This document shows positions 22,210 through 33,134 of a stretch of 64,000 nt of DNA, piece by piece (the stretch's first letter is position 1; each line of letters begins with the position of its first letter). The stretch is from assembly GCF_029931775.1 (NCBI RefSeq), contig NC_079332.1:1872501-1936500 (forward strand), given 5' to 3'. Below the pieces are notes generated by a model. That model worked only from the letters and a program-made list of their open reading frames with translations, searched no databases and had not been told where the DNA came from. The stretch comes from Euleptes europaea (Eukaryota; Chordata; Lepidosauria; Squamata; Sphaerodactylidae). The position numbers and the translations under genes are program-made.

Positions 22210-24345
22210 CCTGCTTGTGGCATACTGGATTTCTGTGTGCATGGAGTATCAATCGATCAAACCGTTTGCCTCCATCACCTGCAATCTATCTTTCTTTCTG
22301 CTGTTGAGAGGCTCTGAGTGGTAACGGGTTCGTGAGACACAGAAATCATAAATGTCTGGGCTTCCACTCCCTCCACCTGTTGGCTCATAGCCAGCGGTGC
22401 CCACCAAGGGAAGGGAAGAGCCCAAGGCTTTTGGTGAGAGAAAGCTCCCCAATCTGGCAAACAGGAGTCACTGGCTTGTGAAGTTGTCAAACCATAAAAT
22501 TAATGAGGCAGAAGCGAGACCGCTGGCCATGGAACTGCTCCCAAACACATTCCTCCCCCTTCCCTCCTCACAGCTTGTGTGTGAATGAGGTGGCAAAAGA
22601 GTCCCCATGGACCCCAACCAGATGGAACCATGTTGGGTCAATCCAGTTATTAATAAAAGCACAAATTGGCCAGTGAGCCCAAAAAGTGTGGATAAACTGG
22701 AGAATGGTAAAAGTATTCTTGAAAAAAATCTAATCCAAGGGCCATTTTGTGGGTAGGTTTCTAATTTAGAGTGTAAGTTCCCCAGGGCAGGGACCTTTTT
22801 GCTTATGTTGTTCTATGTATACGGTGAAGCCTCTGATTCTGATAGACTGAGTTGGTCTGATGGCTTGGCATTTTCGGGGAACAGTTTACAGTCCTTCTGG
22901 GAGGGAAGGGGCAGTTGTCAGTTTGGCTGGAATTTAAACCTAACCAAGGGACCATATGGGGACTAATTGAACTAAGAAGCAAAAAAGACAGGGAGAAAAC
23001 AGGCAACCAGACCGAATGAGGGATAAGGGAGAGAGAGAAACTTGGAGGTAGTTTCAGTCTGAGGCTTATGGGAAAGGCTTTTTCAGGAAGCTCTTTCAGA
23101 CAAATCATCGGGATAGCTTGCGCCCAGTGCAAAAGATCTCAGGTTGCTACAAAGCGTGCTGGGATAAAATTATCACAGTCATCTGAAATGTTTATGCCAC
23201 AAACCTCGATCTAGAATTTTTGTGTTAACACATGCAAAAGGTTTGGGGGAACGAAGCTATTCTCACGGCAACCCAAAAAAAAAAAAAAAAATCCAGCAGA
23301 TACGAAGATTTGTTTTTGGCCTTTTCATAATGGATTGTGTCATTTTTGAACCATAATTTTAAACACGTTTTAAAATAAGCTTTCTGAGTCAGTTTTGTGG
23401 GCCGCAGACGCGTTGCAAGGTTCCCCTCATGTGCCCCTTTTCAATTTTGCAGGGCTTGTATTCAGGTACTAACTCAAAATGTTCATCTCCGGCCAGAACT
23501 GGGGGACAAAGACAATGAACTGTGCCCAGAACCGGTTCAGAAGTGGTGTGGGTGGACCTGGAGTTTGGTGGTGGTGGTGGTGGGGATATCTAGGGCTGAG
23601 CATAAACAAAAAATAACACTCAGACAAGGGGGAATAACTGGCCTCAGGCTCTTTGCTTTTCTGGAAATTGGCCCCCAAAACACTATTTTCTCAAAACCGT
23701 TTCCCCGCTCCCCTCTGCAACTGCAGTCTAGGCAGGACTCACTGGGGTCCCCTGAGAAACAACAATTCCCACATGACCCCCAAGAATCGTCCGCAAGCGC
23801 CGGTTCGCCGTAACCAAGGGAAATGCGTTTCCAATCTGCCGTTGACCATGTGAAGCAGGCCAGCCGTTGCTCATTTGGAACATCTGTGCATTAATTTCGC
23901 ATTACTGGCCCGAGTGTTTCGGCTTGGGCGTTATTGTGGCGAGGGCCAAGCAGCTGTTTCAATCCATGTATCATGTTCCGAGGGCAGACATGCGGCCCAA
24001 AGAGAAGACTTGCTCTCTCTCTCGCTCTCCCTCTCTCGATGACATGTGCAGCAACAGGCAGATCGGCAAATGTCAATTTTACACCTAATTTAACATGAGC
24101 TAGCATGCCTAGGCGTGTTTCCTAATGCAATGCCGTTCCACTCTGGGTCCCCAACAGCCGTTTCCTCTTGCTGTCTGCAAACCGCTTTCTGAGGCCTTGC
24201 AGTGCCCTGGACTGGGTTTTATAGTTTTAACTCCTCCGCTACCAGAAGAGAGTGGGCTGAACAAAGGGTTTGTACGCAGAGTGCCCGTCAGCAGCGGTTT
24301 AATCCAGCGGTAAAGAGTGTCATTGCGGCGCTGTCTGCATTGAGG
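22210..24345. other. non-coding; candidate regulatory text at 23830-24110
   Basis: Repeat-poor over 2 kb. The right part (23830-24110) has E-boxes CAGCTG and ACATGTG, ATTAATTTCGCATTA and TGAGCTAGCATGCC, the kind of text seen in vertebrate non-coding elements. No gene seen. Confidence 0.3.
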
Positions 24346-24350
24346 AGTAC

Positions 24351-24540
24351 GGTCGCCAATCTCCAGGTAATAGCTGGAGATCTCCCGCTATTACAGCTGA
24401 TCTCCAGCCGACGGAGAAAATGGCAGCTTTGGCAATTGGGCTTTATGGCATTGAAGTCCCTCCCCACCCCAAACCCCACCGTCCTCAGGCTCTGCCCCAA
24501 AAACCTCCCGTCGGTGGCGAAGAGGGACCTGGCAACCCTG
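24351..24540 (+). mobile_element. hAT-like MITE (AGGGTTGCC family)
   Basis: Diverged left end (TACGGTCGCCAATC) and intact right end (TGGCAACCCTG). Flanks TTGAGGAG and TTGAGAAC agree at 6 of 8 positions. Confidence 0.85.
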
Positions 24541-24572
24541 TTGAGAACTGCACATTACTTTGGGAAAGGCAA

Positions 24573-24725
24573 TGGGCGAAAACGCATGGTCGCTTTATCC
24601 TCCTTTAATCCCTGTTTCAGCCAGGATTCATCCAGGATCGAACGCATGCGTTTCGCCTAAAGTGCGTTCAATCCTGGCTAAAACAGGGATTAAAGGAGGA
24701 TAAAGCGACCATGCATTTTCGCCCA
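24573..24725. mobile_element. foldback MITE with 56-bp inverted arms
   Basis: Arms 24573-24628 and 24670-24725 are reverse complements with about two mismatches, around a 41-bp centre. Ends read TGGGCGAAAACGC and its complement. Nearly the whole element could form one hairpin. Superfamily not assigned. Confidence 0.88.
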
Positions 24726-24979
24726 ACGTGTTCTGGTGGTGAATGGAGAGGCTGTTCATGGGGGGTGGGGAGGAATGCTTTCCCCACATGGTAATTGTCC
24801 CCCCCCCCCAAAAAAAAAAAACCTTCCCCCTAGGTCATTTCCCCCTGAACCAGGCTAAACTCTGGTCTCTGATCTGGCTGGGAAGAGGGCATGAATTGGT
24901 TGATGAGGGAGGGGTTAATTATTTCCCTCCCACCTACCCCCCATTCATTCTTCCCTATGGATGACACACTCGCCCCTAC

Positions 24980-25115
24980 CCTAGGGTTGCTAGCTCCAGG
25001 GTGGGAAATACCTGGAGGTTTTTTGGGGGGCGGAGCCTGAGGAGGGTGGGGTTTGGGGACAGGAGGGACTTCAGTGCCCTAGAGCACAACTGCTAGGGTT
25101 GCCAGCTCCAGGTTA
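24980..25115 (-). mobile_element. hAT-like MITE fragments (AGGGTTGCC family)
   Basis: Begins CTAGGGTTGCTAGCTCC and breaks off after GGAGGGACTTCAGTGCC; a second AGGGTTGCCAGCTCCAGG start follows about 110 bp later. Confidence 0.7.
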
Positions 25116-25228
25116 ACTTGGAGGGGGGGCAAGTTACACAGGCTAGTCCTGGCTTGGATTCAGACCTATTGGTTGATCAATCCCCCCTCCCTCACTATAA
25201 CTTTAAAACATCTCTCTGTATGTAGTCA

Positions 25229-25384
25229 GAATCTAAACTGTATATTGCACGAAATTTCAGTGAAAACTGGAATTTCACTCTTTTTTCACGTTCTTTTGGG
25301 GAAGGTAAGGAAATAAAAATTGACGGGTGGGGGCATGATAGGCCTGAAATAACCATCTGAATTCCCAAATTATGCGTAGGCTGA
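25229..25384. repeat. direct repeat pair, copy 1 (unassigned)
   Basis: Shares with 25751-25925 the blocks GAAATTTC, AAATAAAAAT, GATAGGCCT, ACCATCTG and AAATTATGCG in the same order. About 520 bp apart. Confidence 0.7.
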
Positions 25385-25750
25385 ACCAGAGTGATTTCCC
25401 CCAAGGTGGCCGGGTGAGTTTGTGTCTGACGCAAGATTTGAACGAGGGACTTCCAGTCTTCTGCCTTCAGGCCAAGTAGGAAAAAAAGGTCCTCTTTCAT
25501 CGTTCATGTTTTGAGTCTCCTGAATATGTGGAGTTAGGGATATGTAACTTCTCTCCCATTCCCCTGAAATTCTACTAGTCTTATAAAAATTATTTTGGTT
25601 TTCTCTGCTGTTTTGCCTTAGGAGATACCAGCACAAGTCCCCTTAAAATTCACTTTTTGGAGATATCCAATGACATCCCAGGAAGACCCTGGAGCAAATT
25701 TCCTAGCCTTACAGCAATCCTTTTTGTGTCCCTCAAAATCCCCAATTTTG

Positions 25751-25925
25751 CCCAAATTTGCTTCAAATAACATTTTGCATGAAATTTCGGCAAAAAAGGT
25801 CATTTTCTCCCCCCCCCCCGTTTTTTCCAGGGAGAGCTAAGAAAATAAAAATGGTTGGCGGGGAGGGGGGGAGAATACGATAGGCCTCCAATCACCATCT
25901 GGATTCGAAAATTATGCGCCAGATG
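25751..25925. repeat. direct repeat pair, copy 2 (unassigned)
   Basis: Second copy of the block at 25229-25384, same orientation, clearly diverged. Confidence 0.7.
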
Positions 25926-25929
25926 TTGC

Positions 25930-26685
25930 TTGCTAGAAACGCGTAAGTGTTCTTCAAACGCAGCATTGCAGCTGGCCACCCCATTAATAGGAAAAATCTT
26001 TGGACGAGGGTGTTTTAATCGAAACCATGGCTGCCGAATGCTGGATGCAAGACTTCTGGAAGAATGTAATCTTGTTTCCCCTTTCTCTCTCTTCCCATTT
26101 CACCTTGTTCTTGCGCACTAGTTATTGCTTGGAGACATCTGGTTTCACAGTTCTACAAACGTCGACTGATTTCCACCATGTAGCACTTTGCCTGTTGACA
26201 AGGCAGAATTTTTTAATATGGGGTTACTATCATCCAGACTTCCTCCGCCTCCTCATTTATATGATGGATACCTCTAAATGGTCCCCAGGCTCTCCATCTT
26301 CAATCCGCCAGCCCAGTTTTATTAGCTTCTATACAAGACACCTAGATGTCTGGATACCCGTTTCCCACCCCTCTTCGAGAAATCTGAGACTTTAATGTGA
26401 GCAAGGCCCACAGCGATGGGTCGGTTGGGGTGGGGGCTTCCTTCTCTCGCTCTGAGGGCAAACGTTGCACCTCAAAGCCCAGAAGTTTAAAAGTCCAGAT
26501 CTGCAAACATCATAATTTAAGGAAAATGCAGCCAATCAGTAGCCTGTAGGCTAGATCTGGTCCATCCCCCCCGTAGCTTTTTATTTATTTGTGTTTTTTT
26601 TATATCAGCTAAATGTACTTGAAGGTGCTTCTTCACCAAATAAAATCATATCAATCAATACTCAGTAAAATATAAAAATAAGAAG
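25930..26685. other. non-coding, nothing recognised
   Basis: A 131-codon frame at 26000-26395 has no family similarity. Confidence 0.45.
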
Positions 26686-26689
26686 AAAA

Positions 26690-26915
26690 GAAGAGTTGGT
26701 TTTTATATGCTGACTTTCTCTACCACTTAAGGAAGAATCAAACTTGCTTACAATCCCCTCCCCACAACAGACACCCTGTAAGGTAGGTGAGGCTGAGAGA
26801 GCTGTGACTAGCCCAAGGTCACCCAGCTGGCTTCATGTGTAGGAGTGGGGAAACAAATCCAGTCCACCAAATTAGCCTCCGCCGCTCATGTGGCTGAGGA
26901 GGGATTTGAACCCGT
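26690..26915 (-). mobile_element. SINE-B, head incomplete
   Basis: Minus-strand copy: AGAGTTGGTTTTTATATGC tail, CTAGCCCAAGGTCACCCAG, then a broken head. Confidence 0.88.
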
Positions 26916-26919
26916 CACC

Positions 26920-28069
26920 TTTACTGAGATGGGCTTCAACCGTAAGTCATGAACAAGTGGATACTTTTTTAACACCGCTTGCAACTCTGCAACTCAATGA
27001 CTTTCCCCCAAAGCAAGGATGCTTTGCGGCCATTTCTTGTTGCCATACCTTCAGCAAAACATGGCTGTGGTTTTCTTGGGTCCCCTTAACCGTATAATTC
27101 CACTCCCTTCCTATGCATTCCCCTGCTCTGGTGAACCCTTCCCAGACTTTTAAAAGTGACACCAATTCGTCTGGCCAAAGCAGACGATGAAAACACCATC
27201 TGACGACACCTGGCCAAGGCGCTCCCTCACGTTCCAGGACTGGGGTTGAGTCAGTTTTGTTTTGCTTCCGTTGACTGAAAAATAGACGTCTCCGTGCAGG
27301 AGAAAGGATTAGGTCAAAAATGTTTTCACCAACCCACACGGAGATGGAGGGAGTAAGCTGGCCCTGGGATTCTACGGCTCACGAAGACTGACACCGGGAC
27401 CTAGCTGAGTGATATGACTAGATTTTATGTGCTCAGGCTGCAGGTGAAGTCTCAGAGTTTGGGATGGGGGGCTTCAGGAAGAAGCCACCCCATGAAATTC
27501 TTTGCCCAATGGCAGGTGGAAGGTGCCTGTTTTTAAAGGGAGATTTCTTTATATGTCGAGGTTTTTCGGATAAGAGGGAAATAGATTTTTGCAAAGAACT
27601 TCATTTTTCTCAAAAAGTGCTCATTTTATACAATCTGCTTTCTTGTGTGATGCAAAAAGTCCTGCGGTGTCGTCGTCCCCCCTTTAAAACCTTAAGGGAG
27701 TTCTTTTTCCATGAAATCTCGTTACCACTGGCCAAGGCTGTATTGCAAAGCTGAAACAAAACACAGTAAATTCTACTGGGGGGGGGGGAGGGATTTGTTT
27801 AACCTCTAACCTCGAAGTAATAAGCAGAGTGCTAAATGTTTTGGCACACGCAAATATATTTTTATAACACTTGGCAAGGTTGCAGGAGGACTAAATTGGG
27901 GGGGGGGAACGAACACTGCAGAAATGGCTGCTCTTGGCAGCTTGTTGATGGGAACTTACAGGATCAGTACCAATCAAACAGTGGAGCTCATCAGATCCCC
28001 TCTCTCACCTGAGGGATGGTTTTGCATAATGCAAATTTAGCCGAGCAGGATACATCCAATGAAACCAAT

Positions 28070-28070
<1 letters not shown>
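26920..28070. other. non-coding, nothing recognised
   Basis: No repeat signature; frames without family similarity. Confidence 0.45.

Positions 28071-28167
<97 letters not shown>
28071..28167. repeat. (GAAA)n microsatellite
   Basis: About 24 uninterrupted tetranucleotide units. Confidence 0.98.
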
Positions 28168-28168
<1 letters not shown>

Positions 28169-28169
28169 G

Positions 28170-28790
28170 TCTTTGCATGAATACCTAAGACACCTCCTTC
28201 CTCAAGACACATGAATGGCCCCTGGTGAGATATTTTTCAAAGCAAGGAGGCAAATTCAGAAAGCATCTCTTCTCCATGACATCTAAGCAAGCTTCAGTGT
28301 CCACCGATAGTCTGACTCATCATGGATACTGGTTTCAAGAGGGGAAAGAGTCATGACATGTTCGCGGCATCCAGGAAGTATCTGCCCAGCCATTGTGGGA
28401 GAGAGGATGCCAGGTTAAATGGACCTGCAGAGCTCTTTACATGTTCTTTTCCCAAGTTGATCTTTTCAGCTCCTTGTAGCCAGTCTTGAGGTTTGCTGCA
28501 TCACCCAGTCTGAATTCTAGCTCAATGGTTCCATCCGACGCCTGGAACTATAAATACTTTATCTCTTCCTTTTATGTCCTGTTCCAAATACAAACTTCAG
28601 GAAAGGAACCACACTCTGCTGTGGATCTCTTGACCGCTCCACTCAAGTCCAGACAGAAACCCTCTCCACAGGCCCCCAATACCAAAATCGATGAAGACAT
28701 GAGGCAAACCGACTGCGTGGCTCCTGAGCCCGGTTTTGGTAACGTTTGGAACAAAAAAACCCAAAAACTCTCCACTGTTTTTTCCCCATC
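28170..28790. other. non-coding, nothing recognised
   Basis: The block near 28390 (AGAGGATGCCAGGTTAAATG) may be a decayed LINE tail. A 102-codon frame at 28486-28794 has no family similarity. Confidence 0.35.
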
Positions 28791-28795
28791 CTGAA

Positions 28796-29005
28796 CACAC
28801 ATGAAGCTGCCTTATACTAAATCAAACCATTGGTCCATCAAGGTCAGTATTGCCTAGTCAAACTGACAGCAGCTCTCCAGGGTCTCAGGTAAAGGTATTT
28901 TACATCACCTACTGCTTGATCCTTTTGAATGGAGATTCCAGGGATTGAACCTGGGACCTTCTGCATGCAAAGCAGAGTCTCTTTCACCGAGCCACACCTC
29001 CTCCT
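28796..29005 (-). mobile_element. SINE-A
   Basis: Full-length minus-strand copy, more diverged than most. Confidence 0.9.
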
Positions 29006-29052
29006 CCATCTTTCTCTCTTTCCCATTTCAGAATTATATATTCCTTTGGTGT

Positions 29053-29075
29053 TTGTGTGTGTGTGTGTGTGTGTT
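29053..29075. repeat. (GT)n microsatellite
   Basis: About eleven GT units. Confidence 0.9.
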
Positions 29076-29144
29076 TGGTGCTTCTAAAAGGCAGTTGTTG
29101 GCTTTACCCAACAAAGAAAATTCCCCTTTGCAGATTGATTGTGC

Positions 29145-29370
29145 AGTGTGGTGTGAAGTGGTCCGAAGGTCAAACCAAAATAGGGAAGACTCGCGTTTAA
29201 ATCTCCACTCAGCCAGGAAGTACGCTGGCAGTGCAATCCTGTGCGGATCCTGTACAATGCAATTAGGCTAGAGTGAACTCTACGTAGGGTTGCTCTGTGG
29301 GTCACCTTGGGCCAGTCGCTGTCTTTCAGCCAAACCTACCTCAAAGGGATATTGTGAGATCAAATATGTG
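29145..29370 (+). mobile_element. SINE-C, diverged and interrupted
   Basis: Head-like GTGCAGTGTGGTGTGAAGTG, B-box-like text near 29190, then GGGTCACCTTGGGCCAGTCG and CAAACCTACCTCAAAGGG. A foreign piece with CAGTGCAATCCT (about 29232-29280) sits inside. Confidence 0.5.
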
Positions 29371-29374
29371 GGGC

Positions 29375-30770
29375 GGAGTCACATATTCCACTCTATACAC
29401 TTGGTCTCTGCGGTATTGTGCATTTGAGAAGAGACTGGGGAAAACGTGGTTATTCTGTCCTGGAAAAGGGGGAGCTGAATTGGACTGGGATCTATCCTGT
29501 CCTATCAACAATGCTTCCATCAACCCCACGTTTTCGGGTACTAAAATTCTCTGCATGGGCATTGCACGATGCATACTTTTCCACACATACTCTGTAGGAA
29601 GCGTCCACAACCCAGACCATTCAGAGCTGAAGTGAAGTAGTTTGGGAGGGTGACGGGACCTAGTTGTAGCTGATTTCCCTGGCCTGCCGCAGCACAAACT
29701 ATTCCCTTCCTTGGCTCCCTCTAGCCTGGTTCTTTCCTTGCAGTAAATTAAAAAGCCCTTTGGAATGCTGACAACCACCCAGCCAGACGGAGGAGCCAAA
29801 AGCCACCTTGGCTTGCTTTGGTAATACTAGGCTTGGTGGTTTTTCACCCCCAGGGTGAAACAGGACATGTCGAGCTGGGATCTTCCTGATCTGCCAAACA
29901 TCGTGTCCCTGAACACCCATTTCAGCACAAGTTAAGCAACAGGAAAGCTAGAAATGCCAGTAGAGCTTAAATGTGCCAAAGGAGTGACTCCAGGACTTCA
30001 GCCAAGCCTGCCAGATACAAAAGCCTGCTGAATTTTGTGAACTTGTTTCAATTTGAAAATTTTGAGCTTCTGACTTTACAGTTCTCCCCACTGGGGATGC
30101 AGCTGAATTGCATTCAAATTAAAATTCGATCGCCTTCTTACTATTAAAACTGCTGCCTCTTTTGGCCTATAAATAACATAATTCCAGAAAAGCAACAAAC
30201 AAATTATCAAAAATGGGCGAACTGAAAAAGGTTCTCAGTGATGACAAACAATGCCAAAAGGGGGCATACCTGTACATTCCCAATCCTACTGTGTAATCCA
30301 GATGTGTGGAGATCACCTCTAGTTATTTAGAAGGGACAGTTAGGTAGGAAAAGGCTGTGTGATATTTAATATCTGGGGGTGGGGAAGGCCTTAAAAGAAA
30401 TCTGAAGGAAAAGTCAAAAAATCTGAGACTTGAACCAGAAACCTTATGGAGGTTGGAAGTTGGAATCAAGCCTGGAAACCCACGCCTTTTCCCTCTTGGA
30501 TCTCAAAGCAGGGAGCTTGGATGCAACATCAGTCCATGCAAATTAACCCTCTTTGGACAAACATGGTATATATTATGAACTCACCTTTCTCCCCCCTGCC
30601 TGGCCAAATGCTGAAAGGGAATTTGTCTTTATGCAAATGTTTCACTCGGATCCCTGGCTCTGGAATACATGACATCTCTTCTCCCTGCCTTTTTGTGACT
30701 GGCCAGCAGCTCTGGGAAAATGCTACCGATTTGCAAAGGAAATGATGCGTAAACAAGCCTGACCCAGGAG
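29375..30770. other. non-coding, nothing recognised
   Basis: A 152-codon minus-strand frame (29341-29799) has no family similarity. No SINE text. Confidence 0.45.
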
Positions 30771-30773
30771 GTT

Positions 30774-30985
30774 GGGGAGGGGCCGTGGCTCACTGGAAGA
30801 GCCTCTGTTTTGCATGCAGAAGGGCCCAGGTTCTGTCCCCGGCATCTCCATTTAAAAAGGACCAGGCAGCAGGTGATGTGAAAGACCTCTCTGCCTGAGA
30901 CCCTGGAGAGCTGCTGCCATTCTGAGTAGGCAATACTGACCTTGGTGGGCCACTGATCTGATTCAGTTTCATGTGTGTTCATATG
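30774..30985 (+). mobile_element. SINE-A
   Basis: Full-length plus-strand copy with B-box variant GGTTCTGTCC. Confidence 0.9.
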
Positions 30986-30989
30986 TGAA

Positions 30990-32115
30990 GGGGCACTAAA
31001 CACAGCACACCTTTCTGGCTTTTATCGAACCACCTTACTTTGCTTCTGGGATCCAAACCCTGCTGGAGGTCTTCTTAGTGGTGAATGAATGCCACCTATT
31101 TGATTTCTTCTTATATTTGTCTTTGATTTCTTCTTATATTCAGTTCTCTGATTTTCGTTTCAGTGGATTCATTTGCAATTGTGTATGCAGGCCGTGTACC
31201 CAATGTAGAGGGTATCTGCGTGTACAGTGCATGTCCTTCATGCAGATAATGGACAAAATATACTGGTTTACTGGCACTCAGATAACAGTGGAAAAATCCA
31301 TACATTGGATGGGCAAAAGTTTGGCATTAGGATACAGAAAATGGCACAAGAATACTGAATCCCTGGTCCAGTTTGTACAAGAAATAAGCAAAATGGAAAC
31401 AGGAATGTTTGGGTCAAAGGAGGGGAGGGTCAGACATTTGCAATCATCTCTAGTTCTTGTGCACTCAGCCAGTCACCATTTTCCTCTGCTCAGATCTCCA
31501 CCTCTTCCTGTGTTGTCCCTCTTTTTGTCGACCTCTTAGATTGATTGTCCACCCCTTGGAACAATGACTCCTAGGTTTGCTTTTGAAACCCTATGGAGGG
31601 GGGGGGGAACTGTGTACTTGGACGATAACAGGCCTGCTAACTTCTGAAAACCATTTGTGAGTTTTCTCCTTGCCAATCCCCAAAAAGATGCCAAGCCTGG
31701 CACAATTAGCTAAGATTCAAAGCAACACTAAGGTTTTATGGACCCCTGGGCCAGTTATGGATAACACCAGATTTCCAGGGGATTGCATCAGGATTCCACC
31801 TCTCCTTCAAACTGGCCACTTATTAATGGGAAGCCACAGCAAAACCATTGTTCTGTAGGCATAAAATCCCCCCTCCCTTGTGTTCCAGAACTCTGTTCCC
31901 AGAAGGAACATAGAAGAGGAACTTGAGGTTCCGGTTTTTGCAAGGCATGATGTCATCAGGTCCACTTGGAAGGTTCTTCTGTACTTCTCTTTTCAATCAA
32001 AACGAAGGAGGAGTACTTCTTGTTCAGAATTCTTTGTCCTGATATTACTTTGGATACAATTCTGCTTCTTTTAAAAAGCCGCATTGGTCTCAGCCCCATA
32101 GACAGCAAGTACTTT
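30990..32115. other. non-coding, nothing recognised
   Basis: A 153-codon frame (31078-31539) begins in a locally duplicated TTTGATTTCTTCTTATATT stretch and has no family similarity. Confidence 0.45.
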
Positions 32116-32119
32116 AAAA

Positions 32120-32240
32120 ACTTTGGTTCTTGTAGGCTATCCGGGCTGTGTAACCGTGGTCTTGGTATTTTCTTTCCTGACGTTTCGCCAGCAGCTGTGG
32201 CCGGCATCTTCAGAGGAGTAACACTGAAGGACAGTGTCTC
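32120..32240 (-). mobile_element. Penelope-like or similar retroelement 3' tail with hammerhead-like core
   Basis: On the minus strand: CTGAAGA, a stem (GCCGGC pairing with GCTGGC), GAAAC, GTC, then AGGA that can pair with TCCT just before CTGAAGA. It continues to GACCACGGTTACACAGCCC and ends CTACAAGAACC. I recall this tail text from dispersed repeats of squamates. Hammerhead ribozymes in Penelope-like elements are published; assignment of this copy to them is inference. Confidence 0.55.
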
Positions 32241-32699
32241 TTTAAAAACTGTCTAGAACTAAGACTGTTTCCAGTGTCTTTCTAAAGCACAGGGATGCTA
32301 CCTTGAAATAAACATCACAATTATGTTTGATTTATAGACCACCGTTCAGCCATGGCTCCCCTCTGTTCCAGTTGTCACCAAAGCCCCTGCTACCTCTCTT
32401 GCTTGCCACAACATAAGTTTCAGGAAGAAAATGGGGCAACAGGTAACTGGGCAAATTACGGAGGGGACCGGAGGCAGAGAAGGCCTCTCTTTCTCCTGCT
32501 GTCACCAGGAGCACTCCAGAAACACACACATGGAAAAGGGCTCTGGCGGAAATCGATTTAATTCTGGTTTATTTTGAAAAAGGATCCCTTCAGTAGAGCA
32601 ACTTCCAAGCAGAGCTGGGGGAGCTCCTTCTGACCACTCTAAACACGTCCATTTGTTCTTCCTATCCCCCCCTCCTCTCTTTCCCAGGGTCCAAATATT

Positions 32700-33130
32700 T
32701 GCTGGCTTTTAAAAGAAAAAGAAAAATGAGTTCCGACTCGCCAATTATTGTCACCAGAAAAAGTTCCAGCCGGGTTCATCCTTGTTTGCCGACACAATGC
32801 CTACCCACAATGGCAAAACGGACCACATAATAGATTTGGGCCACCGTACCGGCCGAAAGCCCCCTTTCCCCCCTCGGTGGGCCATCCAAAATATACACCC
32901 TAGCCTGTCACTATCCTGGTGGCCGTGGCAAAAGAGGACAGCTTAGAATTCTAACCCAACGTGCATCTGATCGGGCATTCAGACCCCCTTAATTAGTTGT
33001 CAGTTCTATAGCCGGCCATTTTTCTGTCCAATTAAGCCTTTTATTGTGAACCGGATAAAGGGAGACAAAGGCATTGCGAGCCGTAATGAATCATTAAAAT
33101 TCAACCGCTCTCGCCTTCTTTCCCTCTCTC
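32700..33130. promoter_or_regulatory. candidate SOX8 downstream regulatory island with paired SOX-like sites
   Basis: Repeat-free block about 6 kb downstream of the SOX8 stop. It has ACAATG (32794-32799) and a perfect ACAATGG (32807-32813) in tandem, ATTGT (33043-33047) and ACAAAGG (33065-33071) nearby, and homeodomain-type TTAATTAG and CAATTAAG sites. SoxE proteins bind ACAATG-type pairs and autoregulate. Motifs are seen; activity and conservation are inferred. Confidence 0.4.
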
Positions 33131-33134
33131 TCCC

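Noticed and set aside
31078-31539. 153-codon open frame
   Set aside because: No recognisable domain; begins in a local duplication.
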